Notes: a model not told the origin generated them from the letters alone. A DNA stretch of 64,000 bases from Paenibacillus sp. FSL H8-0537 (GCF_038051995.1 NZ_CP150290.1:1103501-1167500); one strand, 5' to 3'; positions 1 to 9,591 are shown, counted from the stretch's first letter. Numbers and translations are program-made.

Positions 1-734
1 GGGTGAACCAAATATTGCATCATTCGCAAATTGCTGCGTACACTTTCCAGCAGCTCAGGGCGATCAAGCGACAGCGCTGTATGATACAGGGCAATATCGC
101 TGACAGCATTGTAGATGCCATTGCTGCGCTCGGTCCATTCGCCATCGGCAGTAATATCAATGCCTTCTGCAAGCCATGCATTCGCACGAGCCACAAGCGC
201 CGGATCAGGGAAGGACTTGTTCAGCAGTCCTAAGGCTGCTGTTAGAATCCAGCGGTGATTTGGCGTATGGCAGCCGCCCTCAAGCATGGCTGGCGTTGCC
301 CGCTTCAGAAACAGCGCAAGCAGGGAAACAGCCTTTTCAAAAGCGGGATATTCCACACTTTGCTGCTCCAGTAGCTCATAAAGCTGCGCAAAACCAATCA
401 CGACAAAGCCGGTATCCGGCGGCGAGTGGTAGTTGGTTGAGCCAAGCGTAATCGTTCCGTCGCTATGCTGGCGGTTCAGCATATATTGCAGCGCAAGCTC
501 AAGGCTGGCAAGCAGCTGCTTGTCGCGATAAAACGCCGATTCCGGACTGCACAAGGCAGCAGTCCACTTTGCGATGACAGCGCCTGTTCCGACATGGCTC
601 GGATGAGGCAGGCCTGTAAATGAGTCTATAATGCCTCCGACATTTCGGCTTTCGGAGTCTTTAATTTGAAGGCCAAGAGATTGGGTGACAAGCTGATCAT
701 TTAATTGCACCAAGCGCTGATAGATGGAGTCCAT
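1..734 (-). CDS. Partial gene, probable carbohydrate-acting (alpha/alpha-toroid) protein
   Basis: Minus-strand reading frame open from an ATG at 734 to the window edge, 244 codons visible; the C-terminus lies outside. A strong AAGGAG ribosome site stands about 8 bases upstream of the ATG. The protein has no signal peptide and starts MDSIYQRLVQLNDQL. It is rich in paired helices with short glycine/proline turns, including a QHSDGTITLGSTNYHSPPD stretch. This style is seen in heparinase-, alginate-lyase- and unsaturated glucuronyl hydrolase-type alpha/alpha barrels, so a cytoplasmic glycan-degrading enzyme is my guess. I do not recognise the family firmly. It is divergent from the secretion operon and probably unrelated to it. 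Confidence 0.6.
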   Translation of the reverse strand, partial: MDSIYQRLVQLNDQLVTQSLGLQIKDSESRNVGGIIDSFTGLPHPSHVGTGAVIAKWTAALCSPESAFYRDKQLLASLELALQYMLNRQHSDGTITLGSTNYHSPPDTGFVVIGFAQLYELLEQQSVEYPAFEKAVSLLALFLKRATPAMLEGGCHTPNHRWILTAALGLLNKSFPDPALVARANAWLAEGIDITADGEWTERSNGIYNAVSDIALYHTALSLDRPELLESVRSNLRMMQYLVH

Positions 735-1569
735 GTTGTTGCTCCTTTTTAGGTTTGTGGTTTTTTTGAATGAGGAAAACCCTCGTCATCATTAGAAGTT
801 AACCGCTTTACCTGGCGAGACTGCCCTTCGGATTTGATTCTCGTACAGTTTACCATATTTCTCGCTATTTAGTCGTAGTCTCTTTGTCATATTTTCGCTG
901 GCTTATATATATCCAGCTCATTAAGCATCTACGTGCCGCCAATACCAACCAATGGTCTACTATCCTATATTACAGATGGGAATGTAAAAGAGACGTGTTT
1001 ACACCAAAGTTTTGGAATATGTGGTTCATAACTGATACAGATAGCAAATTCCGTATCACATAAATGTCGAAATAGAGGGAGAATTATGAATTAAAACACC
1101 AATTTTATAAATAGGTTAATTTTCCTATTTTTAATGATTGTTAACAGTCATTTGAATCGGAAAGTCGTTAAATAGGACTAATTCCACCCTCCCTAACTCT
1201 CCTTTTAATTATTCACAAAATAAATGCAGGTATAATGCCTTAATTAAAGTAATTTAAAGGTAATGAAAATTTCAATTAATTTATATTTAAAATCGGTGAT
1301 TTTGAAATTAATCTCATTAGTACAGGAAGTAATTTATTGTATTGAAATTTTCAAAGAATTGGGTGTATAATAAAAACGAAAATTATGTTGGAAATTATCG
1401 AAAAATGTAATGAACTAAAAGAGGGTTTTATGAGAAAAAGTGTTTTTAATTGATCTCATAAAATTTAATGAATCGATAAAAATAATTATAATAATCGTAT
1501 ATTAACATTAATAAATATGATTTTTATTTTATTCCCAATAAAAAAATCTGATAAATGGTGGTAAATAAT
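735..1569. other. AT-rich divergent intergenic region
   Basis: No gene seen in 835 bases. It must hold the promoter of the minus-strand gene and does hold a good sigma-A promoter for the plus-strand secretion operon (listed separately). A 20-base near-perfect palindrome at 1133-1152 centred on GTTAAC could be an operator, but nothing else supports this. The stretch 1240-1560 is extremely A+T rich, which may act as a curved or H-NS/Rok-like-bound upstream region; that is inference only. Confidence 0.5.
1342..1371 (+). promoter_or_regulatory. Sigma-A promoter of the secretion operon
   Basis: TTGAAA at 1342-1347 and TATAAT at 1366-1371 with an 18-base spacer in AT-rich DNA. It is about 200 bases upstream of the EssC-like gene and is the best match in the gap, so it probably drives the long operon ending at 17913. 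Confidence 0.55.
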
Positions 1570-4500
1570 ATGGATGTAAAAAATGATAATGACACGCAAA
1601 TTCAAAGAACACCTAGAATTATGCCTTATTACCCAGAAGGTGAGCTAGTTCTTCAGGATCCTGCAAAACCACTGGGCAAGCCAACATTTGCATGGCTTAC
1701 GATTTTAGTTCCTCCGCTTGCGATGCTTGTTGTTGCTATATTTATGTCAACTCTAACTAAATCACATATTATGTTAATTTCTACAATTGGAATGACGACT
1801 GTGACGGTAGTTGTATCCATACTAAATTACAGATCAACAGTTAAGAAGCATGAAGAGCAAACGAAAAAGCAGGAGAAGAAGTACCTCGATTATCTATTTA
1901 ATATCCGTTATGAATTGTTGGAAGCATCTAATCAGCAACGGGAAGCACTCCGCGTTATATCTCCCTCGATAGATGAATGTATCTCCATTGTTAGACAAAG
2001 ACAGAAGCAATTGTGGGAACGAACGGCAATGGAGACGGACTTTTTAACGATAAGAATAGGGAATGGGATGCAGCCCTTAGCTCTTAATCCTACATACACG
2101 TCTAATACAAAAGCGGTAGATGAAGATAACCCATTAGAAAAAATAGCGAGTACCATTTGTGAAGAATTGGCCTTTGTTCAGGATGTGCCCGTGCAAATTC
2201 CTTTACAGTCGATTAGCACATTGGGGCTCTTCGGGAAAAGGGCAGAAGTTAGCGAGTTTTTGAATGCTATGCTTGTACACTTGACTACTCATCACGGTTT
2301 CGATGATGTCAAAATTGTAGGTCTGTTTGATCAGGCTGAGATGGAGATGTGGGGATGGACAAAGTGGCTGCCGCACACTTGGGATAAAGATCGTGAAATT
2401 CGTTTTTTAGCTAGCAATGAGTATGAAGCTTCTATCCTTGCAGACGTTCTATTACCCGAAATGAAGAGGCGGGAAGAGGACAAGCCCTCCTATGGAACAA
2501 AGACGATTAAGCTGCCGCACTACGTTTTTCTCATGCTTGCTCCCACATTGTGGGAAGATTCCGATCTAATGAAATATATCGTTTCAAACAATGATTCGTT
2601 GGGGATAACGAGCATCTTTATTTCGGAGAGAATTGATGTGGCGCTTCCTTTGAATTCCCAGGTCATTATCGAAGTGAAGAACGGCCAAGGCATGACTAAG
2701 AAAGATTTAAATCATTGTATGGGGCAAAGCACCTATCATTTTTTATCTGATAGCGTAAGCAGCAAAAATGCAGAAGTTTTTGCGAGAATGCTGGCTCCTT
2801 TAACGATTAAAGAGACAAAAAATAATAGCTTTATTCCTCCAATGGTTACTTTTCTAGATAGCTTTAATGTCAAGCTTGTCGAGGAATTGAACATTGCCAA
2901 TCGTTGGGGCACAAATCAGGCTAATCGAACGCTCGCTGTACCACTTGGACAGGCTAGTGCAGGCAAAACCTTGCTGTTTGATATGCATGAGAAAAATTAT
3001 GGGCCCCATGGTCTAGTAGCAGGCACAACGGGCTCGGGGAAAAGTGAGCTTTTGCAATCCTTATTGCTGGCTTTAGCTGTTAATTACCATCCGCATGAAA
3101 TTGCTTTCGTTCTCATTGATTATAAAGGCGGCGGAATGGCAAATGCCTTTGCTGGTTTGCCTCATCTGGTCGGAACGATTACGAATTTAGGCGGTAACCA
3201 AATTAATAGAGCGCTGGCCTCGATCAAAAGTGAGCTTTTGCGTAGACAGCGTTTGTTTGGTGAAGCGGGAGTAACAAGCATTGACGATTACATTGTGTTG
3301 TATCGCGAGCAAAAGGTTCAATTGCCATTGCCTCATTTAATAATCGTTGTGGACGAGTTTGCTGAGCTTAAATCTGATCAGCCTGAGTTTATGAAGGAGC
3401 TTGTTAGTGCGGCTAGGGTTGGCCGAAGCTTAGGCATTCATCTTATTTTAGCGACTCAAAAGCCTTCAGGTGTTGTTGATGATCAAATATGGAGTAACTC
3501 CAGATTTAAATTATGTTTGAAGGTTCAAACGCCATCTGATAGCCAGGAAATGTTAAAGCGTCCTGATGCTGCTGAGATAAAGGAAAAAGGCAGAGGTTAT
3601 TTGCAGGTAGGGAATAATGAAGTGTTCACCCTATTCCAATCCTCGTGGAGTGGTGCTCCTTATAATAATACGGATAGTGAGCAAGAAATTGAAATTAAAG
3701 CCAATGCTCTTGGTTTCAATGGTGAGCGTAAGCGCCTTTTGCCAAAAATCAGTAATAATAATGAGTCTAAACGCTTAAATCAGCTGGAATCAGTAGTGAA
3801 ATATATTAATCAGGTATCTGAGGAGAGAAATATTCGAGAAGCATTCCAATTATGGCTGCCGCCACTGCCGGAATTATTGAGCCTACAGGAACTATTGGTC
3901 AACGAGGAAGGCTGGGATGGACAGCAATGGACGGAGCCGAGTGATTATCTAGTAGCTCCTGTTGGATTAATTGATAACCCTTCACAGCAAGCGCAATACC
4001 AGCTCAAAATTGATTTTGGAAGAGATGGACATCTGCTTATCTATGGTGCGCCAAGCAGTGGGAAAACAACGATGTTAAAAACCATTTTGATGTCGCTTGC
4101 GCTGAAATATAATCCAGACTATGTGCACTTTTATATTTTGGATTTTGGTACGAGAACGTTAGGTGTTTTTAATGATATTCCTCATCTGGGCGACGTTATT
4201 TATCCGGAAGATGAGCAGAAAGTAGATAAATTACTACAACTGCTATTAAACGAATTGGAAGATCGCAAGCGGAAGTTTTCTAAGCTGGGGATTAGCAATC
4301 TGGTAGCTTACCGTTCTTATACAAAAGAAGAGATTCCTTCTATCGTTGTTGCTCTAGATAACTATACGGGGTTCGCGGAAAGTTATGTGGAACAAGTGTT
4401 GGAATTAGGGAAGCTAGTAAGGGAAGGCGGAAATTATGGCATTTATTTTGTTTTTACAGGAAATGCCATAAATACTTTCCCTTACCGAATTGCCCAAAAT

Positions 4501-5562
4501 ATAAAACAATCCATTGTATTTCAGATGGTGGATTCTTCCGATTACTCAAGCATTGTTGGACGTACAGAGGGATTGGAGCCGGCTAAGGTTGTTGGACGGG
4601 GACTTGTGAAAGATCAAATGCCTTTAGAATTCCAAGGAGCTACCCCTGTTGAAGGGGGAAGTGATGATCAGATTGCGGAAGGCATTCGTGTACTATCGGG
4701 GCATATGAAGGATAAGTGGAAAAAGAAACAGGTAAAAACAATTGCTATTATTCCGGATGAGCTTAGCATTAAGGAGTTTATTGCGAATGCAAAAATAAAC
4801 GCCAGTGATCGGGAAGGGAAGAATTATACATTTCCAATCGGGCTGGATTGGGACAATACTCTTCCGTTCGAGGTGGATGTAAGCAGCACGAATAGTCTTC
4901 TCATTTCTTATGCTCCAACGGTAAATGCGGAACTGCTGTTTGCTTCCTTGCTTCACTCCATGAGCGCTTTTCTGGATGCTGAACGGGTGAAAATCAATGT
5001 TTTCGATAGTTCGACCGTTCTTAAGTCAAGTGAAAATGCCCATATGGAAAATGTTCATTATATGCGAACGGAAAGCGAGTTTTCATTATTAACCCACTCT
5101 GTTATAGAACAATTGCAAATTCGAAAAAATGATTCCCGTGAATATGTTGCGAATATGGATGATCCTGATCAGTTTAATGAAAGCGACTATATCCTCAGTC
5201 GATATCCGCTGTTCATTATCTGCCTTCCAGATCTTAAGGCTTCGATCGAGCTGATGGATGGTGACTCACTGCAGCATATGGAGAGGATAGCTCGTTTTGG
5301 TGGGGGCTTGGGAGTCCACTTATTAATTGGCGGGCTTGCGGATGACATAGATCAATTGCAGTTGGTGACATCATTGGTGCCTTTGCTGGCTGAAGGGAAG
5401 TCTAAGATGCTGGCTGGAGGTAAGCCCTTCGAGCATACAACGCTTATTGGAGACAGTTATAAAGGTGATTTCCAAGAATTAAATCGCAAGATGCAAGATG
5501 GGGAAGCAAGGTTCGTATTGGGAAATGAAATTAGAAGATTGAAAATGCCGACCGCATTGTAG
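1570..5562 (+). CDS. EssC/YukB-like type VII secretion ATPase (FtsK/SpoIIIE family)
   Basis: Core motor of a type VII secretion system: a membrane-anchored ATPase that would recognise WXG100 substrates and drive export. The ATG at 1570 has GGTGG 8 bases upstream; an in-frame ATG at 1555 overlaps that site and is less likely, giving 1330 residues. Two membrane segments lie near residues 40-90, followed by a charged helix. The first ATPase domain has Walker A GTTGSGKSE near residue 486 and Walker B IIVVDEF near 590. The second has GAPSSGKTT near 826 with a weakened Walker B (ALDNY). The third, from about 1070 to the end, has no GK[ST] loop and is degenerate. The N-terminal FHA domains of Staphylococcus EssC are absent. 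First gene of the operon. Family confidence is high; no symbol is given because subtype is unclear. Confidence 0.9.
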   Translation: MDVKNDNDTQIQRTPRIMPYYPEGELVLQDPAKPLGKPTFAWLTILVPPLAMLVVAIFMSTLTKSHIMLISTIGMTTVTVVVSILNYRSTVKKHEEQTKKQEKKYLDYLFNIRYELLEASNQQREALRVISPSIDECISIVRQRQKQLWERTAMETDFLTIRIGNGMQPLALNPTYTSNTKAVDEDNPLEKIASTICEELAFVQDVPVQIPLQSISTLGLFGKRAEVSEFLNAMLVHLTTHHGFDDVKIVGLFDQAEMEMWGWTKWLPHTWDKDREIRFLASNEYEASILADVLLPEMKRREEDKPSYGTKTIKLPHYVFLMLAPTLWEDSDLMKYIVSNNDSLGITSIFISERIDVALPLNSQVIIEVKNGQGMTKKDLNHCMGQSTYHFLSDSVSSKNAEVFARMLAPLTIKETKNNSFIPPMVTFLDSFNVKLVEELNIANRWGTNQANRTLAVPLGQASAGKTLLFDMHEKNYGPHGLVAGTTGSGKSELLQSLLLALAVNYHPHEIAFVLIDYKGGGMANAFAGLPHLVGTITNLGGNQINRALASIKSELLRRQRLFGEAGVTSIDDYIVLYREQKVQLPLPHLIIVVDEFAELKSDQPEFMKELVSAARVGRSLGIHLILATQKPSGVVDDQIWSNSRFKLCLKVQTPSDSQEMLKRPDAAEIKEKGRGYLQVGNNEVFTLFQSSWSGAPYNNTDSEQEIEIKANALGFNGERKRLLPKISNNNESKRLNQLESVVKYINQVSEERNIREAFQLWLPPLPELLSLQELLVNEEGWDGQQWTEPSDYLVAPVGLIDNPSQQAQYQLKIDFGRDGHLLIYGAPSSGKTTMLKTILMSLALKYNPDYVHFYILDFGTRTLGVFNDIPHLGDVIYPEDEQKVDKLLQLLLNELEDRKRKFSKLGISNLVAYRSYTKEEIPSIVVALDNYTGFAESYVEQVLELGKLVREGGNYGIYFVFTGNAINTFPYRIAQNIKQSIVFQMVDSSDYSSIVGRTEGLEPAKVVGRGLVKDQMPLEFQGATPVEGGSDDQIAEGIRVLSGHMKDKWKKKQVKTIAIIPDELSIKEFIANAKINASDREGKNYTFPIGLDWDNTLPFEVDVSSTNSLLISYAPTVNAELLFASLLHSMSAFLDAERVKINVFDSSTVLKSSENAHMENVHYMRTESEFSLLTHSVIEQLQIRKNDSREYVANMDDPDQFNESDYILSRYPLFIICLPDLKASIELMDGDSLQHMERIARFGGGLGVHLLIGGLADDIDQLQLVTSLVPLLAEGKSKMLAGGKPFEHTTLIGDSYKGDFQELNRKMQDGEARFVLGNEIRRLKMPTAL

Positions 5563-5609
5563 AAGCAGGATTGCTGAGTGGGGCCAATCGATTTTATAGG
5601 TGGAGAATC

Positions 5610-6302
5610 ATGGATATCATTAGAGAGACTTTTCAATTAAGTGAGTATGAACTTGTTTATCTAACCTCTTTAATCGGGGGAGCGGGTATTCCAGGGGTTA
5701 GCATGAAGCTTGAATTTGCGTCAGATGGAGATATACGCAATGCGATGAACGCGCAACAGCGCTCCTTGGAAAATAAGCAACTCATCGAAATTGATTTTGA
5801 TGGCGTTGCTAAAGTTAATGCTACCTTGCATGAGTTCATAGAGCTGGCGACCTCTTCAGTAAATTATTACAGCCAGTCTATTGAGCTTGGTAGGCGGACC
5901 GAGCGGGAAGTGTTTTATTTTGCAGAGGAGCCCTCTGTTTTTGGTATGCATTATGATGAGGAAACACAATGTTATATCGTTAGAAAGTTTTATAGTTTGC
6001 AAGAAATACAAGTGGAAATAACCGAGCGCTTCTCACTGGATGAGGGAGAAGCGCTCGTGAGTGAATCGAAGAGCTCTGAGGAAGTACAGGAGTGGCTTGT
6101 CGAGGCGATAGAAAAAGATGCGTTTTTAACAAAACTCTGCTTGTTTGAGGTTTCAGGTGAAAACAGCGAGCTTGTAAGCTGGTTTGCTATTTTAAAAGAG
6201 GGAAAACAACTTTGGAGAATTGAGAAGGATGAGCATGAAAATTATGATCGTTCATTATTGAGCTTGCCAGCAGCCATTAACGAAATTTATTCATGGTTCT
6301 AA
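5610..6302 (+). CDS. Unknown protein in the secretion operon, possible EspG-like chaperone
   Basis: A 230-residue soluble acidic protein with no membrane segment or signal. The ATG at 5610 follows AGGTGGAG by about 5 bases; an in-frame start at 5571 has no ribosome site. It sits directly between the EssC-like ATPase and the YukD-like gene. The opening FQLSEYELVYLTSLIGG and the general size and alpha/beta pattern resemble the EspG-type cytoplasmic chaperones of mycobacterial ESX systems, but I can point to no diagnostic residue. Treat this as an untested structural guess; the safe call is a conserved accessory protein of this locus. Confidence 0.75.
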   Translation: MDIIRETFQLSEYELVYLTSLIGGAGIPGVSMKLEFASDGDIRNAMNAQQRSLENKQLIEIDFDGVAKVNATLHEFIELATSSVNYYSQSIELGRRTEREVFYFAEEPSVFGMHYDEETQCYIVRKFYSLQEIQVEITERFSLDEGEALVSESKSSEEVQEWLVEAIEKDAFLTKLCLFEVSGENSELVSWFAILKEGKQLWRIEKDEHENYDRSLLSLPAAINEIYSWF

Positions 6303-6337
6303 CAGCTTAAAGTTGAAACCGTTAGGTGGTAAAACAT

Positions 6338-6592
6338 ATGCAAAGTGCAATCATCACTTTTATTATTAATTCGGGTCAAGCTGAAACCGTGCAAGACTTA
6401 GAAGTTTCGCTTGGCATAACACTAAAGCAATTGCTTGTCATTTTACAAACGGCTTATTTGTTGCCGGATCAGCATCAGTTTAAATGTGAATTTAGCTCTA
6501 CGGGTGAAGAATGGAATAGCCTTGAAGAGGATGAACGACTGTCCAATGTTATTTTCGGAGATGGATCGCTTATCCGTATTATTTTAATTTGA
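6338..6592 (+). CDS. YukD/EsaB-like ubiquitin-fold protein
   Basis: An 84-residue protein with the beta-grasp plan of YukD (Bacillus) and EsaB (Staphylococcus), small cytoplasmic ubiquitin-like accessory proteins of type VII secretion. The N-terminal strand SAIITFII, a central helix (LEVSLGITLKQLLVILQTA), and a C-terminal GSLIRIILI strand match the fold; it ends without a Gly-Gly tail, as YukD does. The ATG at 6338 is preferred because AGGTGG lies 8 bases upstream; the GTG at 6326 is inside that site. It is a key marker that the locus is type VII related. The call rests on fold pattern, size and context. Confidence 0.7.
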   Translation: MQSAIITFIINSGQAETVQDLEVSLGITLKQLLVILQTAYLLPDQHQFKCEFSSTGEEWNSLEEDERLSNVIFGDGSLIRIILI

Positions 6593-6622
6593 ATTTATTT
6601 TGTAGTGGAATGAGGGTTTCTT

Positions 6623-8077
6623 ATTAAAAAGATACATTTAGTCTGCGCTCCTGAGCTCACCATGCTGCTCTCGCGAACGCTAGAAAATGAAGGGTTCGTT
6701 ATTTCAGGCAATCATGATAGCTTGAGTCAGCTTATTCAGGGGTTGCGCTCAAAGGAAGTAGATTCATCGGCGACCATCATTATTCAGGGAGGAGCAGGGC
6801 TGAGAATTCCTGTTAACCCAGATGAGGTTGTAGCATTAATGCAAGCTGTTCGAAAGCGGCTTAAATACACTAGACTTATTGTTCAATTGGATACTGCCTT
6901 GCAAAATGAGGTTGAATTTATAAGGTCCATGGTTAACATGGGTGTGCATGATCTTCAATTTACAATTGAATTTAAAAGCGATGATATTCTAAATTGGATC
7001 AAAGAGAAGAAAACAACCAGAGATTATTACAATATTTTAGGGAAAAAGAAATGGCGAATCCCCTTTATTCGTTCAGCTAATCAAGATCAGGCTGGTCAAG
7101 GAGGGGGAGGCAGTGCTAATCCGCCCCCAGATAACGGCACTTTACAATCTTTAACAAGGCCTCAGCCTTCAAGTGCGCCTGCGTCTGGAGGGAGAGTGAA
7201 TCCGTCTCCGTCTCCGTCACCAACTCCGTCAGGCGGTATAAGAAATGAACAGAGCAGAGCGAATTCAAATATAAGGCCTAGAACAGAAAACCCTTTGCCA
7301 CAGCCAGAGGTGGAGCAAGATGAAGATATAGATGCTGCTCCTATATCCTCTGCAGAAAGAATAATGACAGGGAGTCACCTGCCTCTCATTATAGGGGTGT
7401 GTGGAGTTGGTGGTGAAGAGGATGTTGGTGCGGCGGCCTTTCTAATGGCATCAAGTTTGGCAAAGCTGGGTTGGAAGCCTTTAGTTTGTGGGGATGATCG
7501 ACCTGAAATAAGCTCGCTAGAGGAAGTGGCTTTTGATGGTGAGAAGGAAGATTCCTCTTCAAATATGTTTGAGTATGAAGGGGTTACCTTCTACAGAAGA
7601 GGTTACATTTGGGATATATCAGAGCTAATGACTAGTGGCTTTACTCATATTATTTTGTGGGTGGATATTCATAAGGAACGTAGAGGCATAAGTGCCCTAG
7701 AGTTATGGTGGAATTCTCAAATCCCTATTATGGTGGGAAATGGGGCGATGTGGAAATATGAGCTTTTGAAGGAAAAGCTCAACACGCTGACGCCGCATGA
7801 ACGCAAAAGATGCAGATTGCTTTTGGAAAAGGGACATCAGGATGTGCTGCGAAAGCTGAAGAAGGATTTTGCGGAAATTCAGGCGACGTTGCTTCCTGAT
7901 CATGATGATCCGCTTTACCCAAGTGAAAAAGCAGTAGAATGGGCAAGTGGATTGCTCGGCAGTCAAAAGAAGCTATTCCGTAAGCCGGTTATTAATTGGA
8001 TTATTATCGGATCCGTTATTTTTATTACCTTACTCCTAGTGTTTATGGGAATAGCGATTGTTCCTGAAAGTCAGTAA
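6623..8077 (+). CDS. CpaE/TadZ-like protein with proline-rich linker and C-terminal membrane anchor
   Basis: The ATG usually picked would be 6662, but the frame is open back to a stop at 6611 and the added codons encode IKKIHLVCAPELT, a natural first beta strand of a receiver-like domain. AATGAGG stands about 8 bases before an ATT at 6623, so an ATT start is proposed (485 residues). Residues 1-150 look like the pseudo-receiver domain of TadZ/CpaE. A Pro/Ser/Gly linker of about 80 residues follows. Then comes a ParA/MinD-like domain with a degenerate loop (GVCGVGGEEDVGAAAF, no lysine). One membrane helix lies 15 residues before the end. In Tad systems such proteins position the machine at the membrane. 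If the ATT start is wrong, the coding region begins at 6662. Confidence 0.7.
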   Translation: MKKIHLVCAPELTMLLSRTLENEGFVISGNHDSLSQLIQGLRSKEVDSSATIIIQGGAGLRIPVNPDEVVALMQAVRKRLKYTRLIVQLDTALQNEVEFIRSMVNMGVHDLQFTIEFKSDDILNWIKEKKTTRDYYNILGKKKWRIPFIRSANQDQAGQGGGGSANPPPDNGTLQSLTRPQPSSAPASGGRVNPSPSPSPTPSGGIRNEQSRANSNIRPRTENPLPQPEVEQDEDIDAAPISSAERIMTGSHLPLIIGVCGVGGEEDVGAAAFLMASSLAKLGWKPLVCGDDRPEISSLEEVAFDGEKEDSSSNMFEYEGVTFYRRGYIWDISELMTSGFTHIILWVDIHKERRGISALELWWNSQIPIMVGNGAMWKYELLKEKLNTLTPHERKRCRLLLEKGHQDVLRKLKKDFAEIQATLLPDHDDPLYPSEKAVEWASGLLGSQKKLFRKPVINWIIIGSVIFITLLLVFMGIAIVPESQ

Positions 8078-8129
8078 AGGCTGCAATTACTCGATTCGTG
8101 TATTCATAAAATAAGGGGGAGGATGAACA

Positions 8130-8468
8130 ATGGTTACTTCGATGCAGGTTAGTGGCTATAGTACCCAATGTACGGAGCTAATAAGAAGCGCTCAAGCATG
8201 CAGCAGTGAAATGAGCCAATCGATTAAAGGCATGACCTCCTACTGGAACGAAATGGGTCAAGCTCAATTCGCAGCAGAATGTCAAGGCTGGATTAAAGCT
8301 ATGAATGAGGTTCAGCGGCAGCTTTCGCAAGTGCAGACAAGCCTTAATCAGTATTCTAGCCAATTGAGGCAAGAGGAGCTTGCTAAAGAACGTGAGGCAG
8401 CAAGGCAGCGTGAGCAAGAAGCTGCTGCAAGAAATGCTGCGAAAACAACAACTGTAAAGACTAGGTGA
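8130..8468 (+). CDS. WXG100-like small helical protein
   Basis: A 112-residue all-helical protein. Two helices of about 35 residues flank a YWNEMGQAQF turn near residue 38-47, where WXG100 (ESAT-6-like) proteins carry Trp-X-Gly. Here the motif is WNE followed by MG, a variant. The C-terminal 30 residues form a charged Glu/Arg/Ala coiled coil with no YxxxD/E secretion tail that I can see. The ribosome site GGGGGAGG is very strong. It lies inside the operon between CpaE-like and CpaB-like genes, so it may be a structural or co-secreted partner and not an effector. WXG100 membership is by pattern. Confidence 0.7.
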   Translation: MVTSMQVSGYSTQCTELIRSAQACSSEMSQSIKGMTSYWNEMGQAQFAAECQGWIKAMNEVQRQLSQVQTSLNQYSSQLRQEELAKEREAARQREQEAAARNAAKTTTVKTR

Positions 8469-8518
8469 TTCATCCTATACATAAATAGTTGTCAGACTAT
8501 ATAGATGGAGGTTGTAAA

Positions 8519-9586
8519 TTGGCTGTACGTAGAAATAAGAAGATGATGAAAAATATCATCATTTCGGGAGGACTAGCTGCTCTATTAACATCCGGTGTGT
8601 GGTTTATGAGCTCTCGTTATTACAATGCCAAGCTAATTGATGAAAGATTCGCTTATGAACAACAGCTTGCTGAGCAGAATGAAGTTTTGGACAGGTATCG
8701 CGATCCCTCAAATAAGGCGTTTATTCTAGCTACTATGAAATATGCAGGCGAGGTCATTGAGGAAGATGATTTTATAGAAGATTTTCTTCCTGGGTTTGCT
8801 ACACCGAGTAATTTAATTGTAAAGAAAGAGGATATTGTAGGTAAGCATTTGAAAATAGACGCGGAATATGGGACGGCTGTTACATTGGAAATGGTTAGGG
8901 ATGCTGCGGAGCTCGACCCTTCAGAGCGCAAAGAGGAGACCCAATATATTAAGCTTCCTCTAAAGGCGAAGAAACATGATGTTGTTGATATCCGAATTGT
9001 GTTTCCGAACGGTGAGGATTATATCATTGTAGCGAAAAAGAAATTGGAAGAAATTGATTTAAACAAGCAATATGCTTTCTTTAATGATACGGAAGAAGAA
9101 GCAGTCATGCTGCAAGCTGCACTAGTTGATGCTTATATTAATGATGCTGAATTATATATGAAGCAATATGTGGAGCCTGAGCTCCAACCGAAACCGATTG
9201 CTACTTATATTCCGAATATTGACGTTATTCAGTTAATTAGAACGAATCCAATGATAGTGGATCAAGCAAAATGGGATCTAACCGAAAGCATCCGACTGGA
9301 TTTGGAGAAACGACTGGTACTCATCAAGCCAGACGACCGATTTAGAATAGGGGCTAACGCACCAATCGGAAGTGGTGTAACATCGCGAATTGTGCAAGAA
9401 GGGGCCGTTGAAGTGCAAACGGATGATTCGCAATCCGTTAATGGCATTGTTGAAAGAGTTGACACGGGCAATGGACAGGCAGAATCGTTCGAAAATGGCC
9501 ATTCTATCGATCCAAATGTCGGGAAACCTACTCTAGATGATCAAACTTCTTCAGGGATAGACTCAGATGTATTAGGAGGACAATAA
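8519..9586 (+). CDS. CpaB/RcpC-like SAF-domain pilus assembly protein
   Basis: A 355-residue protein with a short basic N-terminus, one membrane helix (about residues 12-30) and a large extracytoplasmic part. After the helix and a coiled segment comes a SAF-like beta-clip: VIEEDDFIEDF, then VKKEDIVGKHLKIDAEYGTA, the standard order in CpaB/RcpC proteins, which gate or brace the outer part of Tad pili. The C-terminal 60 residues are low-complexity Asp/Ser/Gly. The start is TTG 8519, with GGAGG 8 bases upstream; a TTG at 8489 has no such site. Its presence beside type VII genes is part of the evidence for a mixed machine. Confidence 0.7.
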   Translation: MAVRRNKKMMKNIIISGGLAALLTSGVWFMSSRYYNAKLIDERFAYEQQLAEQNEVLDRYRDPSNKAFILATMKYAGEVIEEDDFIEDFLPGFATPSNLIVKKEDIVGKHLKIDAEYGTAVTLEMVRDAAELDPSERKEETQYIKLPLKAKKHDVVDIRIVFPNGEDYIIVAKKKLEEIDLNKQYAFFNDTEEEAVMLQAALVDAYINDAELYMKQYVEPELQPKPIATYIPNIDVIQLIRTNPMIVDQAKWDLTESIRLDLEKRLVLIKPDDRFRIGANAPIGSGVTSRIVQEGAVEVQTDDSQSVNGIVERVDTGNGQAESFENGHSIDPNVGKPTLDDQTSSGIDSDVLGGQ

Positions 9587-9591
9587 AAAGA

